DNA of 30,805 nt. Origin: Alphaproteobacteria bacterium (lineage in GTDB: Bacteria > Pseudomonadota > Alphaproteobacteria > JAGOMX01). The stretch spans positions 1 through 30,805 of the forward strand of contig JACVCA010000001.1 in NCBI GenBank assembly GCA_016742295.1. Direction: 5' to 3'. How positions within the stretch are numbered: the stretch's first letter is position 1; each line of letters begins with the position of its first letter. The notes beneath the pieces are model-generated. The model made no database searches. It had not been told where the DNA came from and saw nothing but the letters and a program-made list of their open reading frames with translations. This document shows positions 24,419 through 30,805 of the stretch, piece after piece. The translations under genes were made by a program, and so were the position numbers.

Positions 24419-25528
24419 ATGCTAACGTATTTTTTAAAGCGATTGGCATTGATTATACCCACGTTATTTGGGATTATTTTAATTAATTTTATCATCGTAC
24501 AAGCAGCACCAGGTGGCCCTGTTGAGCAGATGATTGCCAAAATCCGCGGCACAGCCGTTGATGCTACAGCCCGCATTGGGGGAGGATTTGGTGATATGTC
24601 AGGCGGGCCTTTTAATGACATGGCGGCTCATCAAGGTATGGAGAGTAAATATCGGGGTGCACGAGGGCTCGACCCAGAATTTATCAGCAAAATTGAAAAA
24701 ATGTACGGCTTTGATAGACCAGCCTATGAACGCTTTATCATTCTGGTGAAGGGGTATTTGCGGTTTGATTTAGGAGATAGTTATTTTAAAGATCAATCGG
24801 TTGTCAGTTTAATTCTGAGTAAGATGCCTGTTTCGATTTCATTAGGTCTATGGACCACACTCTTTATTTACCTGATCTCTATTCCTTTGGGAATTGCCAA
24901 AGCAAAACGAGACGGTACAGCCTTTGATACCTGGAGTAGCGCTATTATTGTAGTGGGATATGCAATCCCCGGTTTTCTTTTTGCTATCTTTTTGATCGTA
25001 TTTTTTGCAGGCGGAAACTTTTGGCATTTTTTTCCTTTGCGCGGTCTCATATCAGAAGGTTGGGAAAATTTCTCTATTGTTGAGAAAGTGCGGGATTATT
25101 TTTGGCATATTACTTTACCTGTACTCTCACTAGTAATCGGTGGATTTGCAAGTTTGACGCTTTTAACCAAGAATTCATTCGTTGAGGAGATTAATAAACA
25201 ATATGTGCTTACCGCTCGAGCAAAAGGTTTAACTGAACAACGAGTTTTATATGGCCATATCTTCCGTAATGCGATGTTAATTGTCATTGGAGGGTTACCC
25301 GCAGCTTTTGCGCATATACTCTTTACAGGCGCGTTACTTGTCGAGGTTATTTTTTCTCTCGATGGGCTCGGTTTATTAGGCTTTGAGGCTGCTATAAGCC
25401 GGGACTATCCTGTCATGTTTGGGACGCTTTATATCTTTACCCTAATTAATTTGGTCGTATACTTACTGGGAGACCTTACCTACCGCTTAGTTGACCCGCG
25501 GATTGATTTTGCAAAGCGACAAGGTTAA
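24419..25528 (+). CDS. yejB: Peptide ABC transporter permease YejB
   Basis: This 369-residue inner-membrane permease has one N-terminal membrane segment. A periplasmic stretch of about 90 residues rich in Gly follows (ARIGGGFGDMSGGPFNDM), typical of YejB. Then comes the five-segment permease core with the EAA-type loop LTARAKGLTEQRVLYGHIFR, and the family ending DLTYRLVDPRIDFAKR. It pairs with YejE as the membrane channel. The yejE start is 2 bp after its stop. Confidence 0.95.
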   Translation: MLTYFLKRLALIIPTLFGIILINFIIVQAAPGGPVEQMIAKIRGTAVDATARIGGGFGDMSGGPFNDMAAHQGMESKYRGARGLDPEFISKIEKMYGFDRPAYERFIILVKGYLRFDLGDSYFKDQSVVSLILSKMPVSISLGLWTTLFIYLISIPLGIAKAKRDGTAFDTWSSAIIVVGYAIPGFLFAIFLIVFFAGGNFWHFFPLRGLISEGWENFSIVEKVRDYFWHITLPVLSLVIGGFASLTLLTKNSFVEEINKQYVLTARAKGLTEQRVLYGHIFRNAMLIVIGGLPAAFAHILFTGALLVEVIFSLDGLGLLGFEAAISRDYPVMFGTLYIFTLINLVVYLLGDLTYRLVDPRIDFAKRQG

Positions 25529-25530
25529 AC

Positions 25531-26571
25531 ATGCTTAGCAATTTGTGCTCCAAAATCAGCCCTCTCACACAACGGCGTATTCAACATTTCAAGGCGAACC
25601 GGCGTGGGTTTTGGTCCCTATGGATCTTTTCGGTTATTTTTATTTTCACGCTTTTTGCTGAATTCATTGCTAATGATAAGCCTTTAATGGTATCCTTCGA
25701 TGATGAGCTTTATTATCCAGTTTTCAAGTCTTATTCTGAAACCACTTTTGGGGGAGAATTTGAAGCTGAAGCCAATTATAAAGATCCTTATGTGAGTGAG
25801 CTCATCCAAAAAAAAGGCTGGATGTTATGGCCCCCCCTTCGATACAGTTATAATACCATCAATTATAACCTACATCAGCCGGCTCCCTCATCCCCATCTC
25901 GCGAGAACTTACTAGGCACTGATGACCAAGGCCGTGATGTTCTTGCACGCCTTATCTATGGCTTTAGGCTTTCAGTGTTATTTGGTCTTACATTGACATT
26001 ATTTAGTTCTATAATTGGTGTTGTAGCAGGAGCAGTCCAAGGTTATTTTGGAGGAGTGATTGATATTACCTTTCAACGTGTTATTGAAATCTGGTCTGGT
26101 CTCCCTGTCTTGTTTCTCCTTATTATCCTTGGTAGCCTTGTTGAACCAAATTTCTGGTGGCTCATTAGTTTAATGCTTTTGTTTAGTTGGATGTCACTTG
26201 TAAACGTTGTACGTGCTGAATTTTTACGTGCTCGTAACTTTGATTATGTCAAAGCTGCAAGAGCGCTTGGACTCCCCACACCTCTCATTATGTTTCGCCA
26301 TGTTCTACCAAATGCAATGGTAGCAACGTTAACCTACATTCCTTTTATTTTAAATGGTTCAATAACAACGCTCACTTCGCTTGATTTCCTAGGTTTTGGT
26401 CTTCCCCCTGGCTCTCCTTCATTAGGCGAAATGCTTGCTCAAGGAAAAAATAATCTCTACGCTCCCTGGCTCAGTCTAACCTCATTTACGGTTGTGGCGT
26501 TTCTTTTGACATTATTGGTCTTTATTGGCGAAGCTATACGGGATGCTTTTGATCCTCGGAAAACAAATTGA
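25531..26571 (+). CDS. yejE: Peptide ABC transporter permease YejE
   Basis: The second permease of the Yej system, 346 residues. YejE features are an N-terminal membrane segment (WSLWIFSVIFIFTLFAEFIA) and the periplasmic stretch FDDELYYPVFKSYSETTFGG. The oligopeptide-permease motif is LLGTDDQGRDVLARLIYGFR. The EAA loop is AARALGLPTPLIMFRHVLPN, and the protein ends IGEAIRDAFDPRK. Its TGA shares a base with the yejF ATG. Confidence 0.95.
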   Translation: MLSNLCSKISPLTQRRIQHFKANRRGFWSLWIFSVIFIFTLFAEFIANDKPLMVSFDDELYYPVFKSYSETTFGGEFEAEANYKDPYVSELIQKKGWMLWPPLRYSYNTINYNLHQPAPSSPSRENLLGTDDQGRDVLARLIYGFRLSVLFGLTLTLFSSIIGVVAGAVQGYFGGVIDITFQRVIEIWSGLPVLFLLIILGSLVEPNFWWLISLMLLFSWMSLVNVVRAEFLRARNFDYVKAARALGLPTPLIMFRHVLPNAMVATLTYIPFILNGSITTLTSLDFLGFGLPPGSPSLGEMLAQGKNNLYAPWLSLTSFTVVAFLLTLLVFIGEAIRDAFDPRKTN

Positions 26572-28226
26572 TGATCCAACAATCTCCTGAACGAATATTA
26601 CTTGAAGTTAAGAATCTTTCGGTTTCTTTTGGGCATGACAAGAAGGAATTTAAAGCAGTTGATCAAATCTCTTTTAAGATTAAACACGGCGAAACCCTGG
26701 CTCTTGTTGGGGAGAGTGGTTCAGGCAAGACTATTTCAGCACTTTCAATCTTAAGACTTTTGCCTTATCCACTTGCTTATCATCCCAGTGGCCAAATCCT
26801 ACTCGATGGTGAAGATCTTCTTAAAGCGCCGCAAGATCACCTTCATACGATACGAGGGGGAAGAGTGGGTATGATTTTTCAAGAGCCTATGACCTCTTTA
26901 AATCCTCTTCATACGATTGAAAATCAAATTGGAGAATCGCTAAAACTTCATACGTCATTAACTTCAGAACAAATTAAATTGCGACTCCTTGAACTCTTAG
27001 ATTTAGTAGGTTTTTCGGAGGGTACTTCTCGTCTTCAAGCCTATCCCCATGAACTATCAGGTGGGCAACGCCAACGGGTCATGATGGCTATGGCACTTTC
27101 AGCCAATCCTGCTCTTTTAATTGCTGATGAACCCACGACAGCCCTCGATGTAACAACTCAGGCTCATATTTTAGAGCTTTTAAAAAATATTCAGACCAAA
27201 CTGGGAATGGCAATTTTATTTATTACTCACGACCTTGGAATTGTACGTAAATTTGCTCATCGGGTTGCCATTATGCAGAAGGGACAACTTGTAGAGAGTG
27301 GGAAAGTTGCAGAAGTTTTTTCAAATCCCAAACAGCTATATACCCGCCATCTTTTGGCCGCTGAACCTAAAGGTCGCGCTGTCCCGCTTACGCCAGATGC
27401 GCCCATAATTTTGAAAGCCAGCAATTTAGAAGTATTTTTTCCTTTAAAATCTGGTTTTTTGCAGAAGAGGAAGTCAGTCTTACATGCTGTTAAAGATGTA
27501 TCGCTAACACTTTCAGCCGGCCAGACATTAGGCATTGTTGGCGAGAGTGGTTCGGGAAAAACAACTCTTGCGATGGCTATACTGCGACTTCAAGACTCAA
27601 CCGGCCTGATAGAACTTAAAGGCCAAGAACTTCAAGCACTTTCAAACCGTAAATTAAGGCCCCACCGCCGCCATATGCAAATTGTCTTTCAAGACCCTTA
27701 TGGATCTTTGAGCCCCCGCATGACGATCTCAGAGATTATCGGTGAAGGTCTTAAAATTCATCACTTAGCTAAGGATACTCAGCATCAAAGTGAATTGGTC
27801 AAACAGGCGCTGTACAATGTAGGTTTAGAGCCAGAGATGATGTACCGCTATCCCCATGAATTTTCAGGCGGACAACGTCAGCGCATTGCGCTTGCACGTG
27901 CATTAGTCTTAAAACCCTCACTCTTAGTTCTTGATGAGCCGACCTCTGCGCTGGACCGCGCAGTCCAAGTTGACATGATCGATATCCTTCGTAAACTCCA
28001 ACACCAAAACCAATTGGCTTATTTATTTATTAGTCATGACCTTAAAGTCGTTCGAGCCATCAGCCATCAAATTCTTGTCATGTATAAAGGTCAAGTAGTG
28101 GAAAGGGGAACCACTGAACAAATTTTCGAATCCCCTCAACACCCTTATACACAATCCCTCATTGCAGCTGCATTTGATCTCAAAACAACTGACTACATTT
28201 TAGAGGATAAACCTATTTCTCAATAA
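26571..28226 (+). CDS. yejF: Peptide ABC transporter double ATPase YejF
   Basis: A fused ATPase of 551 residues with two complete nucleotide-binding domains. The first has Walker A GESGSGKT at 47-54, signature LSGGQ at 162-166 and Walker B LLIADEP at 182-188. The second has Walker A GESGSGKT at 324-331, signature FSGGQ at 431-435 and Walker B LLVLDEP at 451-457. This tandem layout is that of YejF, and both sites look active. I use the ATG at 26571, which overlaps the yejE stop (TGATG), rather than the preceding TTG. The 3' end overlaps the convergent Gly-Pro repeat gene by 14 bp. Confidence 0.96.
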   Translation: MIQQSPERILLEVKNLSVSFGHDKKEFKAVDQISFKIKHGETLALVGESGSGKTISALSILRLLPYPLAYHPSGQILLDGEDLLKAPQDHLHTIRGGRVGMIFQEPMTSLNPLHTIENQIGESLKLHTSLTSEQIKLRLLELLDLVGFSEGTSRLQAYPHELSGGQRQRVMMAMALSANPALLIADEPTTALDVTTQAHILELLKNIQTKLGMAILFITHDLGIVRKFAHRVAIMQKGQLVESGKVAEVFSNPKQLYTRHLLAAEPKGRAVPLTPDAPIILKASNLEVFFPLKSGFLQKRKSVLHAVKDVSLTLSAGQTLGIVGESGSGKTTLAMAILRLQDSTGLIELKGQELQALSNRKLRPHRRHMQIVFQDPYGSLSPRMTISEIIGEGLKIHHLAKDTQHQSELVKQALYNVGLEPEMMYRYPHEFSGGQRQRIALARALVLKPSLLVLDEPTSALDRAVQVDMIDILRKLQHQNQLAYLFISHDLKVVRAISHQILVMYKGQVVERGTTEQIFESPQHPYTQSLIAAAFDLKTTDYILEDKPISQ

Positions 28227-28854
28227 GCTGTCCACCTTTTACCTGGCCCTTAACTTTAGAACCGCGTGTTAAAAAAACTTTACCATTACCCTCTTCAAAT
28301 GTAATATTTCCGGAAATAATCGAGTTTTTAAGAATAACGATTTGCCCCTTTTTATCTTCCGCATTACGACTTGTTCGCAGCTCAAGGTTTGTCGCATCAG
28401 AACCTTCAAAGGTAATTTTACGGGCGGCAATTGAAATCGGTCCTTTAAAATGTGAATCTCGTGCCTTCAAAGGGCCATTAATTTCAATTTTACCAGTGAC
28501 AGTCACCTTTTGAACCTTAACAGGCCCATTGAGCACTGCCTCATTAATAAAACTGCCTTTTAAATTACAGGGACCATTCACCACTAAGTTTTTAAACCTT
28601 GCATCTTCGGCATTCATCGGGCCAGAAATTTGCGCTGTTTCTGTCACTGTTGTTCCTTCAAAAACAGCAGGCCCATAAACTTGGACTTTAGATATGTTTT
28701 TTTTCTCATAACGCGCAAAGCCAAAATTTTGAACCGATGCCTGATTTGAGATATCACTACTATTGAGGGACGAAGTATCCGAGCTATTTTCAGCTATAGC
28801 TGAAACAATCGTAATGTTTGTTGCTAAAAATGTGAGGACAATAATTTTTTTCAT
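28213..28854 (-). CDS. Secreted Gly-Pro repeat protein, bactofilin-like, function unknown
   Basis: The 213-residue protein has a signal peptide (MKKIIVLTFLATNITIVSAIA) and a Ser-rich linker. From about residue 57 a run of repeats follows, each beginning with Gly-Pro: VYGPAVFEG, ISGPMNAED, VNGPCNLKG, LNGPVKVQK, INGPLKARD, then FKGPIS. The Gly-Pro pairs are 16-17 residues apart for the first five, then 11. Alternating hydrophobic residues suggest a right-handed beta-helix or bactofilin-like solenoid, continued by the degenerate GSDATNLELR and SIISGNITFEEG. I know no function. AGGAGA is well placed before the ATG, and the C-terminus overlaps yejF convergently by 14 bp. It is probably periplasmic or surface-located. 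Confidence 0.85.
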   Translation of the reverse strand: MKKIIVLTFLATNITIVSAIAENSSDTSSLNSSDISNQASVQNFGFARYEKKNISKVQVYGPAVFEGTTVTETAQISGPMNAEDARFKNLVVNGPCNLKGSFINEAVLNGPVKVQKVTVTGKIEINGPLKARDSHFKGPISIAARKITFEGSDATNLELRTSRNAEDKKGQIVILKNSIISGNITFEEGNGKVFLTRGSKVKGQVKGGQLIEK

Positions 28855-28873
28855 AGAGATTCTCCTGGCTGTT

Positions 28874-28903
28874 AATAAATTTTCAACTACATATTTATGT
28901 CAA
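28874..28903 (-). promoter_or_regulatory. Candidate sigma-70 promoter of the Gly-Pro repeat gene
   Basis: On the minus strand, TTGACA (28898-28903) matches the -35 consensus exactly. After 18 bp comes TTTATT (28874-28879), four of six to the -10 consensus. Transcription would start about 12 bases before the ATG, just including the AGGAG ribosome site. Confidence 0.4.
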
Positions 28904-29037
28904 ATTGGCATTTAGTCAAGCTAAATATATGAAAAATTATCAAAAGAGTATTTTAAAGTAAGTTTGAGAGTATATGAGAGCCTACTGCAATCTAAAGCAT
29001 TATCCAAAAATGGCTCTAAAGTGTAGATTAAAGAAGG

Positions 29038-29093
29038 GAGGGGTATGCTTTTTGCACATTGGATTGATGCTGCAAAAATTACACATACCCCTC
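29038..29093. repeat. Two-stage inverted repeat forming a long hairpin
   Basis: The outer arms GAGGGGTATG (29038-29047) and CATACCCCTC (29084-29093) match perfectly over 10 bp. The inner arms TTTTTGCA (29049-29056) and TGCAAAAA (29071-29078) match over 8 bp. A 1/5-nt internal loop separates the stems and a 14-nt apical loop closes them. The element begins 18 bp past the stop of the minus-strand gene at 29112-29639. No strong T-run follows, so a plain intrinsic terminator is not clear. The 257-bp gap (28855-29111) that holds it otherwise contains only the promoter of the Gly-Pro gene. Confidence 0.9.
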
Positions 29094-29111
29094 AAAGAGT
29101 ATCTTTATAGG

Positions 29112-29639
29112 TTACTCTACTTGGGTTTCTGTTACTGAAGAGTGATCTAAAGTATTTGCTCCTGGGTTAGAATCCATAGATTGATCTGAAACATTTTTTC
29201 CAGAGTTAGAATCCTTACTAGGATTAGTGTTAAAGATCTTGAAGGTAAACGTAAGATTTATGATGTCACTCCCAGAATTCTTAACATCGCACTTATAATA
29301 AGTGTAGTTATGTTTCTCGTTACTAGATTTAAGGGCCTCTGTATTTTCAGTAATCATGAAAACATAATTCTGAAGAAACTGTTCCTCTCCATTTGCCGAG
29401 TATCTAAGACGTAGAAGTTTAGACTTTTCAGGCTGGTCAATATCAATTTGAAATTTTTCTTGGCCTGCTGCAGTTTTAAATTGAACCTGTTTTGTTCCTT
29501 TTAGCAAAGCTTTAAGAAGGATTTCTTTATTTGAGGCCTCATTCAGGTCTAGAGCAGATGCATAACCCAAAGTTGTTAGAGAGGGGGTTAGTATCATCAT
29601 AGATAAAATTAATAAACTGCGTTTTAATAAAGCTGTCAT
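29112..29639 (-). CDS. Secreted protein of unknown function with C-terminal tandem duplication
   Basis: The 175-residue protein starts with a signal peptide (basic MTALLKR, a hydrophobic core to about residue 24, then GYASA). The mature part, about 35-140, looks like a small beta-rich domain with FQIDIDQPEKSKLLRLRYSA and IINLTFTFKIF. The last 35 residues are Ser/Asn/Asp-rich and contain two copies of a 13-residue unit. I recognise no family. GAGAG lies before the ATG. It precedes the Gly-Pro repeat gene on the same strand, with a long hairpin between. It is divergent from uvrB, and the 223-bp gap between their starts shows no clear promoter beyond AT-rich -10-like sequences. Confidence 0.78.
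   Translation of the reverse strand: MTALLKRSLLILSMMILTPSLTTLGYASALDLNEASNKEILLKALLKGTKQVQFKTAAGQEKFQIDIDQPEKSKLLRLRYSANGEEQFLQNYVFMITENTEALKSSNEKHNYTYYKCDVKNSGSDIINLTFTFKIFNTNPSKDSNSGKNVSDQSMDSNPGANTLDHSSVTETQVE
29139..29216 (-). repeat. 39-bp imperfect tandem duplication within the secreted-protein gene
   Basis: Residues 142-154 (KDSNSGKNVSDQS) and 155-167 (MDSNPGANTLDHS) align without gaps, seven of 13 being identical. The DNA units are each 39 bp. It is an in-frame duplication in the disordered C-terminal tail. Confidence 0.75.
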
Positions 29640-29862
29640 TTTAAATTCTCTCGTTCAATATTGTAATGGTTATAATTTTGAGATTCCATCCGGAAAATTA
29701 CATTTACTTATCGCTAAATAAATAGTTTTTTCTTAGATGTTTATTTAACAATCATACACCCTTATTTTTATACCCGTCAAGAATAGCTTTACTAGAAAAT
29801 ATCGTTTAAGGCAGCGTATTGTAAGATTTCTTTATTTTTGCATCCCATGCTAGAATATTTTT

Positions 29863-30805
29863 ATGACTGAAATATTCCCTTCTTCCTTATACTCCTCATC
29901 CTTTAAGTTGGAGTCTACTTTTGCACCTGCAGGCGACCAACCCCAAGCTATCCAAAAGCTACTTGAGGGCATCCAACAGGGTGAGCGCAATCAGGTTCTT
30001 TTAGGGGTCACAGGGTCAGGAAAAACATTTACGATGGCTCATGTAATCCAAGAGCTTAATCGACCTACCCTTATTATGGCTCCAAATAAGACTCTAGCAG
30101 CTCAGCTGTATATGGAAATGAAAGAGCTGTTTCCTCATAATGCTGTCGAGTATTTTGTATCATATTATGATTACTACCAGCCGGAAGCTTATATTCCTCG
30201 AAGTGATACTTATATTGAAAAAGAAGCAACCATCAATGAAGAAATTGATCGTATGCGGCATTCAGCCACCCGCGCTCTGCTTGAGCGGCAAGATGTAATA
30301 ATTGTTGCCAGCGTATCTTGTATTTACGGTATTGGGTCAGTTGAAAGTTATAGTCGGATGGTTGTTAAGGTTGAAGCAGGAAAGACTATCGATCAATCCA
30401 CTCTCTTGAAACAATTAATTGCTCTTCAATATAAACGTAATGACATAAATTTTATCCGCGGCACTTTCCGGGTACGGGGCGATACACTTGAAATTTTTCC
30501 TGCCCATTATGAAAATCGAGCTTGGCGGCTTTCATTTTTTGGTGATGAACTGGAGAGCATTCACGAAGTTGATCCTTTAACTAACGAAAAAATAGCTCTC
30601 CTTGAGAATATCACTATCTTTGCCAATAGCCATTATGTCACTCCTGGTCCTACAATGCAGCAAGCAATCAAACAAATTAAAATAGATCTTAAAGACAGGT
30701 TAGAAGAGCTAAATAACACAAATCAGCTTGTCGAAGCCCAGCGACTTCAGCAACGCACAACCTTTGATTTAGAAATGATGCAAACCATGGGAATGTGCCC
30801 TGGAA
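29863..30805 (+). CDS. uvrB: Excinuclease ABC subunit UvrB, cut by right window edge
   Basis: UvrB is the damage-verifying helicase-like subunit of nucleotide excision repair. The first 314 codons are present and open to the edge. Visible parts are Walker A GVTGSGKT at 48-55, PNKTLAAQLYMEM, the beta-hairpin YYDYYQPEAYIP at 101-112 that inserts at lesions, IVASVSCIYGIG, and DTLEIFPAHYENRAWRLSFF. The full family length is about 660-700 residues, so roughly half is missing only because the window ends. An in-frame TAG at 29851 fixes the start at or after the ATG at 29863. No Shine-Dalgarno sequence is seen. TAGAAT just upstream could be a -10 element for a very short leader. Confidence 0.97.
   Translation, partial: MTEIFPSSLYSSSFKLESTFAPAGDQPQAIQKLLEGIQQGERNQVLLGVTGSGKTFTMAHVIQELNRPTLIMAPNKTLAAQLYMEMKELFPHNAVEYFVSYYDYYQPEAYIPRSDTYIEKEATINEEIDRMRHSATRALLERQDVIIVASVSCIYGIGSVESYSRMVVKVEAGKTIDQSTLLKQLIALQYKRNDINFIRGTFRVRGDTLEIFPAHYENRAWRLSFFGDELESIHEVDPLTNEKIALLENITIFANSHYVTPGPTMQQAIKQIKIDLKDRLEELNNTNQLVEAQRLQQRTTFDLEMMQTMGMCPG

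Overview
The window looks like chromosomal DNA from an AT-rich alphaproteobacterium, probably an intracellular or amoeba/protist-associated lineage (Holosporales/Paracaedibacter-like). This is inferred from three things: a pcm-like/rhodanese/tolC/popZ/valS cluster, a PstA with the long N-terminal region usual in Alphaproteobacteria, and a CycM-type membrane cytochrome c that starts with MDGFELNKI. No sequence search was run. I found no tRNA, rRNA, CRISPR array or insertion sequence. The content is mostly housekeeping and transport genes, with a few unrecognised secreted proteins.

Layout. 1-5159 (minus): a methyltransferase-like gene, a rhodanese, a TolC-type outer-membrane channel, PopZ and valyl-tRNA synthetase, probably one operon. 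valS runs off the left edge and is interrupted by an in-frame TAG. 5160-5603: no recognised gene. 5604-9373: comM/yifB (minus), then rsmI-yraN-BON lipoprotein (minus), with an LpoA-like lipoprotein (plus) starting divergently from rsmI. This grouping resembles the enterobacterial yraL/yraM/yraN/yraP cluster. 10906-14604 (plus): pstC-pstA-pstB-phoU, a phosphate-importer operon with no pstS, phoR or phoB in view. 14739-17789 (plus): an EamA-type permease, then a DUF819 membrane protein 2 bp upstream of a zinc-type hemB. 17918-20213 (plus): an apparently exported NagZ-type glycosidase and a ZapE/AFG1 ATPase. 20214-20727: a convergent zone with a possible small secreted peptide.

20728-28226: a LysR regulator (minus) divergent from a plus-strand run of a membrane-anchored cytochrome c and yejA-yejB-yejE-yejF. 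All junctions in the run are overlapping or nearly so. YejABEF imports oligopeptides, and in some alphaproteobacteria related transporters import muropeptides. It could work with the exported NagZ in cell-wall recycling (inference). 28213-29639 (minus): two secreted proteins of unknown function. One is built from about 16-17-residue Gly-Pro repeats. A large two-stage inverted repeat lies between them. 29863 to the right edge: the 5' third or more of uvrB (plus).

The most notable points are the stop codon inside valS, the Gly-Pro repeat protein with its neighbouring structured element, the cytochrome c/yej coupling under a possible LysR operator, and the Firmicute-like zinc-type HemB.
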